Origin: Variovorax paradoxus
GTDB lineage: Bacteria > Pseudomonadota > Gammaproteobacteria > Burkholderiales > Burkholderiaceae_C
Direction of reading: 5' to 3'
DNA: 64,000 bases
NCBI RefSeq assembly: GCF_018614955.1
Contig: NZ_JAGGNV010000032.1
Location: forward strand, 1-64,000
Shown: in pieces, positions 8,920-17,570 of the stretch
How positions within the stretch are numbered: the stretch's first letter is position 1
How the letters are laid out: every line of letters starts with the position of its first letter
The notes under the pieces: generated by a model
Database searches by the model: none
What the model was told of the DNA's origin: nothing
What the model saw: the letters and a program-made list of their open reading frames with translations, nothing else
Made by a program: the position numbers and the translations under genes

Positions 8920-10124
8920 CAGGCCATCGGGACCCAGCGGGCCCCGTCGAAACGCTGCAGTCGCAATTGCTCGACCGGGCGGTAGTCGGTTGGCGAGGTG
9001 CTGATCGTGATGCCCGGGATCAGCGCGGGCAGCGCCACGTCCTTGAGCGACGTGGCCTCCTTCAGTATGCGCGCGCCTGTGATGTCGTCGCCGCACCGGC
9101 GCAGTACCTCGGTCATGAGAAAGCCCATGCTGTAGCCAACCAGGTTGAGCTGCTCGGTGGTGTCGCCCTCGGGATAGTAGGCCTTCATGAAGCCGAGCCA
9201 GTCCTTGTAGCCCGCATCGTCGGCCCATTCCGGATCGCCAGCGGACTTGCTCGGCGTTGCCGAGATCAGGCCCACGCATTTGTCCAACCCCGCCACGCGC
9301 AACACGGTGGCGATGAAGTTGCTTGTGATCGGGATCACGTGCAACGGCCTCCACGGCAGTTCGTTCACCTTGCGGATGGCCTGGATCGTGAACTTCGGGC
9401 TGGTGATGTTCATGAATACGTCGGCGCCCGTGCCGGCCAGGCTGATGATCTGCGAATCGATCGTCGGTGCCGTCACCTCATAGCCAGTGGCCGCTACCAC
9501 CTGCGCCTTTCTGCCGAGCTGCTGCAGGCGCTCTCGGAAGGCCGACAGGTACTCCTTGCCGAAGTCGTCGTTCTGATAGAGCACCGCAATCTTCGCCGCG
9601 GGCTTTGTACGGGAAATGTACTCCGCGTATGCCGCGGCTTCTGTCGAGAAGGTGGGCAACCCTGGCAGCGTCCAAGGGAAATTCTTTGGGTCCGCGAAAC
9701 GGTCGCTTCCCGCGTAGACGAAGAGCTGCGGGATCTTGCGCGTGTTCAGGTACTTCTGCACTGCCACGTTCTGCGCTGTGCCCATGCTCGCGAACATCGC
9801 CGTCACGCTTTCGCGCTCAACCAAGCTGCGCGTCTGCTCCATGGCCTTTGCCGGGTTGTAAGCATCGTCCAGCGACAACAGAGTGATGCTGCGTCCGTTG
9901 ATGCCGCCCTTGTCGTTGACCATCTTGAAGTAGCGAGACTGCACCTTGCCGATCGCGCTCAATGCCGACAGCGGCCCGCTGTAGGGCATCGTCTGCCCCA
10001 GCTTGATGTCGCCGCGAAAATTGGGCGCCGGTTGCGCGCGCGCCGCGCCGAAGGACATTGCCAGCGGCGCCAGCGAGGCCTTCAGAAGCGTGCGACGGGA
10101 AGGTAGGAAGCTTGGGACGTTCAT
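8919..10124 (-). CDS. ABC transporter periplasmic substrate-binding protein (LivK/Peripla_BP_6 family)
   Basis: 401 aa from the ATG at 10124. The N-terminus has an SRRTLLKASLAPL segment, a twin-arginine-like signal peptide, with probable cleavage after GAARAQ. The mature part shows the type-I binding-protein pattern: IKLGQTMPYSGP, then NDKGGINGRSITLLSLDDAYNPAKA and an ALYQNDDFGKEY segment. This is the first gene of the transporter operon. A palindrome in its promoter is shared with two other genes here. Length and order match importers for aromatic or amino-acid-like solutes. Confidence 0.9.
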   Translation of the reverse strand: MNVPSFLPSRRTLLKASLAPLAMSFGAARAQPAPNFRGDIKLGQTMPYSGPLSALSAIGKVQSRYFKMVNDKGGINGRSITLLSLDDAYNPAKAMEQTRSLVERESVTAMFASMGTAQNVAVQKYLNTRKIPQLFVYAGSDRFADPKNFPWTLPGLPTFSTEAAAYAEYISRTKPAAKIAVLYQNDDFGKEYLSAFRERLQQLGRKAQVVAATGYEVTAPTIDSQIISLAGTGADVFMNITSPKFTIQAIRKVNELPWRPLHVIPITSNFIATVLRVAGLDKCVGLISATPSKSAGDPEWADDAGYKDWLGFMKAYYPEGDTTEQLNLVGYSMGFLMTEVLRRCGDDITGARILKEATSLKDVALPALIPGITISTSPTDYRPVEQLRLQRFDGARWVPMA

Positions 10125-10200
10125 CGTGGATCCGATCACTGAAACAAAGGCGGCTTGCCGAACGCAACGACCGGGCCTTATCTGCCCAACTTTGCTGCCC

Positions 10201-10235
10201 AATGATTATCTTCCTAGCAAGATATATGTCACTAG
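10201..10235 (-). promoter_or_regulatory. Promoter of the ABC-transporter operon with TATCTT-N6-AAGATA palindrome
   Basis: On the minus strand a GTGACA -35-like box, 16 bases, then GATAAT as the -10 box. The spacer contains an inverted repeat whose plus-strand form is TATCTT (10207-10212), six bases, AAGATA (10219-10224). It lies 83 bases before the receptor start. The same palindrome with the same 6-base spacer occurs at 17583-17602 and 11445-11462. Its position between -35 and -10 fits repression by the adjacent MarR-type protein (inference). Confidence 0.6.
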
Positions 10236-10258
10236 CGTTAACCCTGTGCCGCAGGGCC

Positions 10259-11113
10259 TCACATCGCGGCGATCAATCGTCGGAAGCATTCGTCCATCTG
10301 CCGAAGTTCCTCGCGGCGCACGCCGCTGGCCTTGACGATCTGCTCGAGTGATTGCGCGATCCGCGTCATAGCGGTGTCCGCTATCGCAAGCCCCCGCTTG
10401 GTGAGCTTGACCAACTCCGATCTGCGATCACCGGCCGCGGCGGCGCGTTGGATGAGCTTCTGTTCGCGCAGGCTGTCCAGTCGCTTGGTGATAGCACCGG
10501 AGGTCACCAGCAACTCCCGGTAGAGGTCCGTGGGCCTCATGGCACTGTCGGCGCCGTTGCGGCGCAGGGCCAGCAGCACATGAAGATCCCCGACCGTCGT
10601 GCCCGCCTGCTTGGCGACTTCCTGGACGCGCCGGTCGTGCAAGTAGTGGGCATATTCGATCCGCAGGAAGAAGCCCGGCAGCCAGAAGTCCACGTCGGGC
10701 CGCTCGTGCGCCCACGCCTGCGAGATGGCGTCCAGACGGGTGGGCTGCAACTGGCCTGCCCGCCGCGCCCGGCGCGTGTCCCCGTCGGCCGATCGTTCCG
10801 TCGCATGCCTGTCGCCGCGGCCGGGCTCGCCGCCTTGCTGGCCGTCTGCCCATTTCAGCAGCGACTCAACCGCGAGGTCGAAGGTCAACCCCCCTGCCCC
10901 CTCGTCCTTGCTGGGCCCCAGTTTTGTTTGCTTGTACTTGCCATCGCCGATGAACAACCGGCCATACCAGACGGCGCCCCGGCTGCCCTTGTAGTAGCCC
11001 AGGTGTGTTCGCGGCGAGTGGATGTGCCAATAGGGCTTGGCCCGCAACGGCAAGGCGCTTCGCGCGTCGCGCGAGGAGAGATCGACGGACTGGAGAGAGT
11101 TGTGAGCAGGCAT
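10259..11113 (-). CDS. MarR-family regulator with an N-terminal integrase arm-type DNA-binding-like domain (copy A)
   Basis: 284 aa from the ATG at 11113. Residues about 18-90 (KPYWHI, THLGYYKGSRGAVWYGRLFIGDGKY) strongly resemble the N-terminal arm-site-binding domain of proteobacterial tyrosine recombinases, which typically read KPYW...LGYRKG...W.AR...GD..Y. A charged linker follows at about 91-122. Residues about 123-284 are a MarR winged helix (MRPTDLYRELLVTSGAITKR recognition region and DRRSELVKLTKRG wing). No recombinase catalytic domain (R..HxxR..Y) is present. A domain fusion inside a regulator is unusual. It is upstream of the transporter operon and divergent from the Rieske genes, so it is the obvious candidate regulator of both. 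Confidence 0.85.
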   Translation of the reverse strand: MPAHNSLQSVDLSSRDARSALPLRAKPYWHIHSPRTHLGYYKGSRGAVWYGRLFIGDGKYKQTKLGPSKDEGAGGLTFDLAVESLLKWADGQQGGEPGRGDRHATERSADGDTRRARRAGQLQPTRLDAISQAWAHERPDVDFWLPGFFLRIEYAHYLHDRRVQEVAKQAGTTVGDLHVLLALRRNGADSAMRPTDLYRELLVTSGAITKRLDSLREQKLIQRAAAAGDRRSELVKLTKRGLAIADTAMTRIAQSLEQIVKASGVRREELRQMDECFRRLIAAM

Positions 11114-11126
11114 ATTGCGAATCGTT

Positions 11127-11159
11127 TGTCCAACACGCAGTCTACCCAATTTACCCAAT
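11127..11159. repeat. TNCCCAAY direct repeats upstream of marR copy A
   Basis: Three related octamers: TGTCCAAC (11127-11134), TACCCAAT (11143-11150) and TACCCAAT (11152-11159). The last two are spaced exactly 9 bases start to start. They lie 14-46 bases before the regulator start. The arrangement recurs at 18500-18535 before copy B and a further pair is at 11369-11385. Direct, closely spaced octamers are the form expected for arm-type or autoregulatory sites; the function is inferred. Confidence 0.55.
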
Positions 11160-11368
11160 GCCGCACAGGCCGACCTCGACGCCGCTTGCCTTGTCGATTG
11201 CGGTCGCCGAGCAAGCCACGTGTGCAGTCGATGTCCGGCATCAAGCCTCGAGGCTTCGCTCGATCTCCGGCGGCAGCGAACAGACGAACGCGAGAGCGTT
11301 CTGCCACGGTCGGTAGTCGGTCGTTTGCCTTACGTCGCCCTTCCTGAACAGCTGGCGCACTCTCTTTT

Positions 11369-11385
11369 TATCCAACTTACCCAAC
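11369..11385. repeat. TATCCAAC/TACCCAAC direct-repeat pair upstream of the Rieske genes
   Basis: The 17-mer TATCCAACTTACCCAAC here is identical to positions 18519-18535 upstream of marR copy B. Two octamers are spaced 9 bases. It sits 60-76 bases upstream of the palindrome that overlaps the Rieske promoter. A second binding element for the MarR/arm-domain protein is a plausible reading. Confidence 0.55.
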
Positions 11386-11435
11386 TTTTAGAAACCGCCG
11401 AGCATGCGCTTGACTAGGGGAAACCCTTTCGTTGC

Positions 11436-11464
11436 TTGACAATCTATCTTCGCCGGAAGACATT
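11436..11464 (+). promoter_or_regulatory. Rieske-operon promoter with variant palindrome
   Basis: TTGACA (11436-11441), 17 bases, GACATT (11459-11464). The spacer and -10 contain TATCTT (11445-11450), six bases, AAGACA (11457-11462), which matches the palindrome of the transporter promoter with one mismatch in the right arm. It is 44 bases upstream of the chosen oxygenase start. A repressor bound here would block RNA polymerase. Confidence 0.55.
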
Positions 11465-11507
11465 TATGCAACTTCAACCAACTCGTCAATCTGATCAGAG
11501 GCACCCC

Positions 11508-12731
11508 ATGACAACCAAGGAAGAGAACGAACTCCTCACGCGCGTGGAAGGCGACGCACCCATGGGCCAGATGCTGCGGCAGCTCTATTGGATCCCCGCC
11601 GTCCTCTCTTCGCGGCTGGAGGCCGGCGGCGCTCCGGTGCGAGTGAAGCTTTTCGGCAATCGCTATGTGGCCTATCGCACGCATGACGGTCGGGTCGGCT
11701 TCCTGAACGAGGCCTGCCCGCACCGGGGCGTGTCGCTGGCGCTGGCGCGCAATGAAGACAACGCGCTGCGCTGCATCTTTCACGGCTGGAAGATCTGCGT
11801 CTCGGGCGAAGTGCTGGAGGTGCCCAACGAGGCGGCCAATCCGGAGTGTTTCCGCAAGACAGTGAACGTGAAGCACTATCCCGCCGTCGAAGGCGCAGGG
11901 CTGGTCTGGGTCTGGCTGGGCCAGGGCGAGGCGCCGGCCGCACCGAACTTCGAATGGATGAACCTGGGGCCGGAGCAAGCCTATGCCTGCGGGCTTGAGC
12001 TCGACTCCAACTGGCTGCAGGGCGTGGAGGCGACCATCGACTCTTCGCACATCGCACTGCTGCACCAGAGCCACCTGGCACACTCGAAGATGGACATGGC
12101 TGCCGCGCGCGTGAACAACGCGGTGCGCTACAAGTTCGACGACACGCCTTACGGCTATCGCGCGGCCGCGCTGCGCGAGGCGCCTGATGGCCAGTGCGTG
12201 GCAAGGGTGACGGAGTTCGTGATGCCCTACTACGGGTTGATTCCGCCGATCAACACGGGCGACGACCAGGACCGCACCGTCATCATCGCGGTGCCGGTCG
12301 ACGATACGCACCTGATCCAGTGGTACATCTTCTACAACACCAAGCGGGCCACGGATTCGATGAAGCGAGCCCAGCGCGCCAACACCTGGCCGATGGCCGG
12401 CGGCATCTGTCAGGACCCCGACCGCGCTTGGGGGCAAAACCGCCGCTTGATGGCGAACGGCAACCACACTGGCTTCACAGAGATCGTGGTGGAAGACTTC
12501 GTGACCCAGGTGAGCATGGGCCCTATCGTGGATCGGTCCGACGAGTACCTCTGCTCGGCGGACCAAGCCATCATCCGGCTGCGCCGGCACCTACTGAAGG
12601 CGGTACGGCAGTTCATGGTCAACGAGCTGCCTCCGAGCGCCACACCCGAAGCGCGGGACTATTCCGGGATCACCGCGACCGGTGGCCGTCTCAAGTCGAT
12701 CGATGACGACTGGCGCCACCTGCCCCGCTGA
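11508..12731 (+). CDS. Rieske non-heme iron oxygenase, large subunit (phthalate 4,5-dioxygenase-like)
   Basis: 407 aa from the ATG at 11508 (AGAGG 6 bases upstream; MTTKEENELLTRV matches the family N-terminus). The Rieske [2Fe-2S] ligands are C70-P-H72 and C89-x2-H92 (CPHRG / CIFHGW). The mononuclear iron site is around H181 and H186 in DSSHIALLHQSH. No small subunit follows, as expected for alpha-only oxygenases of the phthalate/carbazole type. With the ferredoxin and reductase genes downstream it forms a complete three-component ring-hydroxylating or O-demethylating system. The substrate is not deducible; aromatic carboxylates are typical. Confidence 0.9.
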   Translation: MTTKEENELLTRVEGDAPMGQMLRQLYWIPAVLSSRLEAGGAPVRVKLFGNRYVAYRTHDGRVGFLNEACPHRGVSLALARNEDNALRCIFHGWKICVSGEVLEVPNEAANPECFRKTVNVKHYPAVEGAGLVWVWLGQGEAPAAPNFEWMNLGPEQAYACGLELDSNWLQGVEATIDSSHIALLHQSHLAHSKMDMAAARVNNAVRYKFDDTPYGYRAAALREAPDGQCVARVTEFVMPYYGLIPPINTGDDQDRTVIIAVPVDDTHLIQWYIFYNTKRATDSMKRAQRANTWPMAGGICQDPDRAWGQNRRLMANGNHTGFTEIVVEDFVTQVSMGPIVDRSDEYLCSADQAIIRLRRHLLKAVRQFMVNELPPSATPEARDYSGITATGGRLKSIDDDWRHLPR

Positions 12732-12740
12732 GCCCGCGCC

Positions 12741-13085
12741 ATGTCGACCAGCGAACCGAAGAGGTGGGTGCGCGCCTGCGCAGCAACCGATGTCAAACAG
12801 GGAGAGCCGAAGGGCGTGAAGCTCGCCGGCATTCCCATCGCCCTCTACCGTTTGGACGACAGCGTGTACGCCACCCACGATGTCTGCACGCATGCCTACG
12901 CCCTGCTCTCGGAAGGGTACATCGAGGGGGAGTCGATCGAATGCCCCTTGCATGGCGCACTCTTCGACATCCGCAGCGGCAAGTGCAAGGCCGTGGCAAG
13001 CCGCGACCTGGCCACCTATGCCGTGCGGGTCGAGGACGGCGGCCTCATGGTCGCGATCCCGGTCAGCGGCGCGATCGAGCTATGA
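12741..13085 (+). CDS. Rieske-type [2Fe-2S] ferredoxin
   Basis: 114 aa, the usual size for a soluble Rieske ferredoxin. Cluster ligands are C-T-H (VCTHAYALLSEGY) and C-P-L-H (IECPLHGALFDI). It would carry electrons from the reductase encoded next to the oxygenase encoded before it. It begins 9 bases after the oxygenase stop and its stop overlaps the reductase start (ATGA), so the three genes are translationally linked. Confidence 0.93.
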   Translation: MSTSEPKRWVRACAATDVKQGEPKGVKLAGIPIALYRLDDSVYATHDVCTHAYALLSEGYIEGESIECPLHGALFDIRSGKCKAVASRDLATYAVRVEDGGLMVAIPVSGAIEL

Positions 13086-14383
13086 GTACGACGACGCCCA
13101 TCTCCTGCGGCGCCACGCATTCCGACGGACGTCGCGTCGTCATCGTGGGTGGCGGCCAGGCCGCTGGGGCCGCGCTGAAGCGACTGCGACAGCTCGACTA
13201 TCCCGGCCCCATCACCCTCGTCAGCGACGAGGCACAGCTGCCCTACGAGCGCCCTCCCCTTTCCAAGGAGTACCTGCGGGGAGTCGAGCGCGACTTGCGC
13301 TGGATCGCGCCGGGCGAGAGGCTGAACGAGCAGCTCACGATCAACCGGGCGGCCGTCGCGGGCGACGCAGGCGCCAGGACCATTACCTGTGACGACGGGA
13401 CGCAGTTGCCCTACGACTTCTTGCTGCTCGCGACGGGCGGCACGCCGCGCCGCCTCGCGACGCCGGGCGCCGAACTGGACAATGTGCACTGCCTGCGTCG
13501 CGCGAACGATGCCGTCGCACTGCGGCAATCCATCGAAAAATGTGCGCAGGCGCGCCAACGGCTCCTGGTGATTGGAGGCAGTTGGATCGGGCTGGAGGTG
13601 GCTGCAGGCGCGCGCGAGGCCGGCGTCGAGGTCACCGTCGTGGAGCAGGAAGAGCAGCTGTGCGGCCGCACGCTTCCCGCATCAGCGGCACGTTGGCTCC
13701 AGGCGCTTCACGTGTCTCGCGGCGTCGACGTTCGACTGGGCACGTCCGTCGTCAGCCTGGATGGCAATCGCGAGGTTCGAAGCGCGCGCTTGTCCAACGG
13801 CGCCCTGCTCCCGGTCGGTGCGGTGATCGCGGGCATCGGCATCGCGCCGAACACTTTGCTCGCGCAGCGATTGGGCGTTCTCGTTCGCTCGGGTATCGTG
13901 GTCGACCGCCACTGCAGATCGTCGATTCCGGAGATCTATGCAGCCGGCGATGTTGCAGAGCAGGCGTGCTCCTGGCACGAGAACTCCCTGCGCATCGAGA
14001 CTTGGGAGAACGCGAACCGGCAAGGGGAGACCGCCGCCACGCATATCGCGGGACTCGCTGGCATTGGCACGCATCCCCCCGTGCCCGATCACGAGCCACC
14101 GCCCTGGTTCTGGTCGGATCAATACGACATGAACCTGCAAGTGCTCGGCGCGCCGACGTGCTGCGATGCGGTTCTGGCGAGCCCGTCCAGCGAAAGCGGG
14201 CGGTTGTTCGTTCACCTACGAGGCGGTTTGGTTGTCGGCGCGATCGGCATCAACAGGCCACGCGAAATTCGGCGCCTTCGCAAACAACTCACGGAGCGCC
14301 CCAACCTTCCAAGGTCCGAACTGCTGCAACAGGGTCTCGGTTTACCCCTGGTGTTTCCACTAAAAGGAAAAGAACATGCTTGA
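13082..14383 (+). CDS. FAD-dependent ferredoxin reductase (BphA4/rubredoxin-reductase family)
   Basis: 433 aa from the ATG at 13082, which overlaps the ferredoxin stop by 4 bases. It has the FAD motif VVIVGGGQAAG near residue 19, LPYERPPLSKEYL, the NAD motif LVIGGSWIGLEVA, the second FAD contact IYAAGDVAE, and the C-terminal domain with WFWSDQYD typical of oxygenase-coupled reductases. It transfers electrons from NADH to the Rieske ferredoxin. This completes the three-component oxygenase set. Confidence 0.92.
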   Translation: MSTTTPISCGATHSDGRRVVIVGGGQAAGAALKRLRQLDYPGPITLVSDEAQLPYERPPLSKEYLRGVERDLRWIAPGERLNEQLTINRAAVAGDAGARTITCDDGTQLPYDFLLLATGGTPRRLATPGAELDNVHCLRRANDAVALRQSIEKCAQARQRLLVIGGSWIGLEVAAGAREAGVEVTVVEQEEQLCGRTLPASAARWLQALHVSRGVDVRLGTSVVSLDGNREVRSARLSNGALLPVGAVIAGIGIAPNTLLAQRLGVLVRSGIVVDRHCRSSIPEIYAAGDVAEQACSWHENSLRIETWENANRQGETAATHIAGLAGIGTHPPVPDHEPPPWFWSDQYDMNLQVLGAPTCCDAVLASPSSESGRLFVHLRGGLVVGAIGINRPREIRRLRKQLTERPNLPRSELLQQGLGLPLVFPLKGKEHA

Positions 14384-14422
14384 AATGACGTGCGTGGCAA
14401 CTTGCCGCGCGGAGGTGCAGCC

Positions 14423-14965
14423 ATGAACGCGATGCGATGCCCGGCATTCGTGCGTCGTCAGGGATTCCTCGCCGGCATGGCGGCGGTTTCGATTGTGCTC
14501 GTTGCCGGCTGGGCGGCACTGCCGCACAGCGACAAGAAAGAGGCGGTCAACTGGTTCGCCGACCTGTGCAGCAGCGTGCGCCGACCGATGTTCTCCTCGA
14601 CGCCGGCTCCTGCCGGTTCGGCCGAAGCTGCCCGGCCAGCGACATCGTCGAAGGTGATCTCGTGCGAGCCACTGCCCAATGTGCTGGGGAAATCTGTCAC
14701 CACCCTCCTGGTCGACTTTCCGCCACGCGCCTACTCGCCAGCCCATCGCCATCCGGGCTCGGTCACGGCCGTCATCCTCGCAGGCACGATCCGCTCGCAA
14801 CTTGCGGGCACGCCTGCAGCCGACTATCGCTTTGGCGAGACCTTCTTCGAGCCGCCTGGCGCGCTGCACTTATTTGCGGAGAACCCCGACCCAGTGCATC
14901 CGGCAAAGCTGGTAGCTGTGTTCGTCACCGATGAGAACTGCGGACCACTGGTCCTTCCACCTTGA
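14423..14965 (+). CDS. Membrane-anchored or exported cupin-domain protein
   Basis: 180 aa from the ATG at 14423 (GGAG 8 bases upstream). Residues about 10-35 form a hydrophobic segment after an Arg pair (RRQGFLAGMAAVSIVLV), so the protein is exported or anchored. Residues about 90-175 form a small cupin: SPAHRHPGSV supplies two metal-binding His, and LHLFAENPDP the second cupin motif. Such proteins bind small ligands or act as simple dioxygenases or isomerases. It follows the reductase by 39 bases and is probably the last gene of the Rieske operon. The specific role is unknown. Confidence 0.75.
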   Translation: MNAMRCPAFVRRQGFLAGMAAVSIVLVAGWAALPHSDKKEAVNWFADLCSSVRRPMFSSTPAPAGSAEAARPATSSKVISCEPLPNVLGKSVTTLLVDFPPRAYSPAHRHPGSVTAVILAGTIRSQLAGTPAADYRFGETFFEPPGALHLFAENPDPVHPAKLVAVFVTDENCGPLVLPP

Positions 14966-15257
14966 ACCTGCAGTCTGCACGCCTCTATGACGAAGCGGCT
15001 GCGTACAACTGATCGACATGCTCCCGCATGCCCGCATGTCGACAAGGACACTCCCGGAGGGCGGCTGATTCTGCTGCAGCCCGGGCGGCCAGCGCCACGT
15101 CAAGCTGTAGGCACGCGGTCGAAATCGCGCCAGGCTTGGTTTGCCGCTTTGACGCCATGCCGTGATATCAACAGCATCTCGGCCGGATCGGCCGTAGTGA
15201 CTCACTACCTGCTGCTCCAACAACCGGCCATTGGCACACTCCCGAACTGCTGTCGGC
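14966..15257. other. Intergenic stretch without recognised content
   Basis: Between the cupin gene and the SDR remnant. Frames on both strands are short and motif-free. I see no hairpin followed by a T-run that would serve as a terminator. Confidence 0.4.
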
Positions 15258-15690
15258 TCAAAGGGCTTCAGCGTCTTTGAGCGTTTCGGAATCGAAGTCG
15301 GTGACGTAGTAACCCCGCTCCCCTGCCCTGATGGCCACGATGCGTCGCGCCGGCGCGTTCGTCTCGATCAGCCCATAGCAAATCTCCACCCCGGCCTTCT
15401 GCACTCCAAATTGCACGTTGAACGTGTAGCGCACCGCGACACCCGAGGAAGTGTTCACAATGAGCCCCTGGCGGCGTTCGACCATCTTCGGCGCGGCACA
15501 GCGGCTTGCGATGTATTGAGAGCGCAAGCCCACTCGAAGCAGAGTCTCTCAGATTGTGTCGTCCAAATTCCAGAACGGCACGTTGACAGCATTTGCGCAG
15601 GTGCTGCGAAGACGTTGTTAACCAGCACGTCAATTCGCCACCCTGCTCCTCGTGGACGCGGGCGAAAGCCTTTCCACGCCCTCATGGCAA
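15258..15690 (-). pseudogene. Fragment of the DHRS1-like SDR gene (copy B), frameshifted and joined to foreign sequence
   Basis: The upper part (about 15600-15660) encodes RIDVLVNNVFAAPAQM, then a frame change leads to GLRSQYIASRCAAP and NTSSGVAVRYTFNVQFGVQKAG, closely matching residues about 100-183 of the intact SDR at 4.6-5.5 kb, including the Phe in place of catalytic Tyr. After QKAGVE (about 15390) the similarity stops and the frame reads ETNAPARRIVAIRAGERGYY..TDFD. From memory that resembles a segment found in hypothetical proteins of conjugative elements (low certainty). Both ends are broken, so no functional product is expected. Confidence 0.75.
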
Positions 15691-15763
15691 GGGCGAAGAC
15701 CAGTCGTTCAGGAACAGCAGGACGACTAGAGGTTACGCGCTTACCGCCCTAGAACTTCATAAG

Positions 15764-17266
15764 CTAGATCGGACGCGTGAGCGGCCCGAGCACCGACTCG
15801 ACGGCCCCCGCGATGGCCAGAAGCTCCGCATCGTGCCCGCGCGGCGCGTCGATTTCCAGCCCGACGGGTAGCCCCTGCGCTGAGCGGCCGCTGGGCACTG
15901 TGATCGCGGGCAGACCCAGCCCGGCGGCTACGCTTGTGTTGCGCACCAGCGTAAGTGGCGTGATCGGCTGGCCTGCCACCACCCACGGGGTCGTGTCTGC
16001 GGTGTCCTTAATATTCTGAGCAGTAACAGGCTCGCAGGGAAATGCCAGCGCATCTACGCCGGCGCGCTCGAGGAGATCTTCAAGGCGTTGCGCCATGGCC
16101 CGCGCCTCGGCCTGCCATGCCTGATGCGTACCGGGCGGAAGGCGCATTCGCAATGCGATCCGGAACAGGTTTGCGATGCCCGGTGCCTGGATCTGCGCTA
16201 GCACATCCTCCGCGCGCAACTTCGAGTCGCCCTCATCCAGATATGGCTGCAGGTCACCTTGCATGCCCGCCATCATCATGCGGCCCTGCAACTCCGCGGC
16301 CTTCCCAAGTAAGTCTCCCAGGTCAAGCTCCACCATCCCGACGCCGGCGAAACGCAGCTTGGCAAGCGCAGCATCGGTGACGCGCGCCACCTCAGGCTCG
16401 GCGGCGTCCCAGAGGAAACGACGGCTGATCCCTAGGCGGATCTGCGCTGGGGCGAGAGGGACGAGCCCGCGGAAAGATTTGCCGCGCAAAGCGGCATCGA
16501 GCAGCGCGACGTCCTCAACAGTGCGGGCCATCGGGGAGATCGTGCTGAGTGACTTGGCCAGCGGCAGGACGCCCGTGTCCGGATAAGGCTTGCCAGAATG
16601 CGTGCCCGGGCGAAATCCCACGATTCCGCAGAATGCGGCCGGGATGCGACCCGAACCCGCGACGTCCGTGCCCAGGCCGGCGGGCGCCACGCCCAAGGCA
16701 ATGCCGGCAGCTGTGCCGCCACTCGAGCCACCGGCGAACTTCGTAGGATCGTAAGGGTTGCGGACGGGGCCGAAGATGGATTCACTGGACGTGCCGCTTA
16801 GCGCCAGCTCTCCCATGTTGGTTTTGGCCAGGACGACGGCACCGGCCGCCTGCAACATTTCGAGTGCCAAAGCCGTCTTGGCAGGGCGGTTGTCACGCAG
16901 ACCCGGCGTCGCCCCGGTTGTCTGCAAGCCGGCGACATCGATGCTGTCCTTCACCAGCAGCGGCAAGCCAGCGAGTGGCGGCAGCACCTCACCGCGCAAG
17001 CGCGCGAGGTCCACGAGCCGCGATGCCGCAAGGACGGCTTGCGGATCCAAACTCGTGAACACGTTAAGTGTGCGTGCCTGCTCGCAGCGCGCGAGCAATA
17101 CAGATGCGTAACGCTCCGCGGAGAGCTCTCCGGCGCGGATCGCGCGCGTGGCTTGCGTCGCGGAGAGCCCATCGAGCGCGGAGTTGGCGCCAAGCCGCGT
17201 CGCGCAGCCCGAGGCACCTACCGCCACCCCGGCGGCCACTGTTGCTAGGTATTCGCGTCGGTTCAT
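15764..17266 (-). CDS. Amidase-signature-family hydrolase, exported
   Basis: 500 aa from the ATG at 17266. MNRREYLATVAAGVAVGASGC combines a twin-arginine-like start with a lipobox (GASGC), so it is probably a periplasmic lipoprotein. The amidase-signature catalytic triad is visible: Lys in LLVKDSIDVAG, Ser in the GGSSGGTAAG loop, and the nucleophilic Ser in GTDVAGSGRIPAAFCG, where the usual DxGGS is DVAGS. It hydrolyses an amide or ester of unknown identity. It is inserted between two pieces of a decayed SDR gene, in the same orientation, and starts 7 bases after the SDR C-terminal remnant ends. Confidence 0.9.
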   Translation of the reverse strand: MNRREYLATVAAGVAVGASGCATRLGANSALDGLSATQATRAIRAGELSAERYASVLLARCEQARTLNVFTSLDPQAVLAASRLVDLARLRGEVLPPLAGLPLLVKDSIDVAGLQTTGATPGLRDNRPAKTALALEMLQAAGAVVLAKTNMGELALSGTSSESIFGPVRNPYDPTKFAGGSSGGTAAGIALGVAPAGLGTDVAGSGRIPAAFCGIVGFRPGTHSGKPYPDTGVLPLAKSLSTISPMARTVEDVALLDAALRGKSFRGLVPLAPAQIRLGISRRFLWDAAEPEVARVTDAALAKLRFAGVGMVELDLGDLLGKAAELQGRMMMAGMQGDLQPYLDEGDSKLRAEDVLAQIQAPGIANLFRIALRMRLPPGTHQAWQAEARAMAQRLEDLLERAGVDALAFPCEPVTAQNIKDTADTTPWVVAGQPITPLTLVRNTSVAAGLGLPAITVPSGRSAQGLPVGLEIDAPRGHDAELLAIAGAVESVLGPLTRPI

Positions 17267-17273
17267 GGCAGCC

Positions 17274-17496
17274 TCATACACGGGACGGCGCAGCGGGCAT
17301 GCGGCCGTCGATGTCGACGAAGCCGTACTCCTGCGCGAGTTCGGCAGCCAGCAGCAATTGCCCCGACTTGTCCATGACCCAGCTTGATCTCTCCGCGGAA
17401 GGCGGGGCTGCCCTGGGCGAAGGCGCCGCCTGCGCCGAGCGCGAGTGAGCCCTGCAGAAAACGACGGCGGGAGAGGGAGAGTTGGTTGACGTTCAT
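17274..17496 (-). pseudogene. Deletion scar fusing the N-terminus of a LivK-type receptor to the C-terminus of the SDR (copy B)
   Basis: From 17496 the first 40 codons read as a receptor signal peptide (LSRRRFLQGSLALGAGG) and FRGEIKLG, matching the start of the intact receptor at 10.1 kb. At about 17380 the sequence switches to the SDR C-terminus in another frame (MDKSGQLLLAAELAQEYG, ending AAPSRV and a stop at 17274), matching the end of the intact SDR at 4.6 kb. Everything between (rest of receptor, two ATPases, two permeases, most of the SDR) is missing, so a single internal deletion of a copy of that operon explains it. Confidence 0.8.
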
Positions 17497-17570
17497 AGGT
17501 GGGTCCGATCGGTTGCTCGTGTTCGTGCGCGTTCCCATGCAAGGAGCGGGGCCACTTTGCCCGATAGGTA

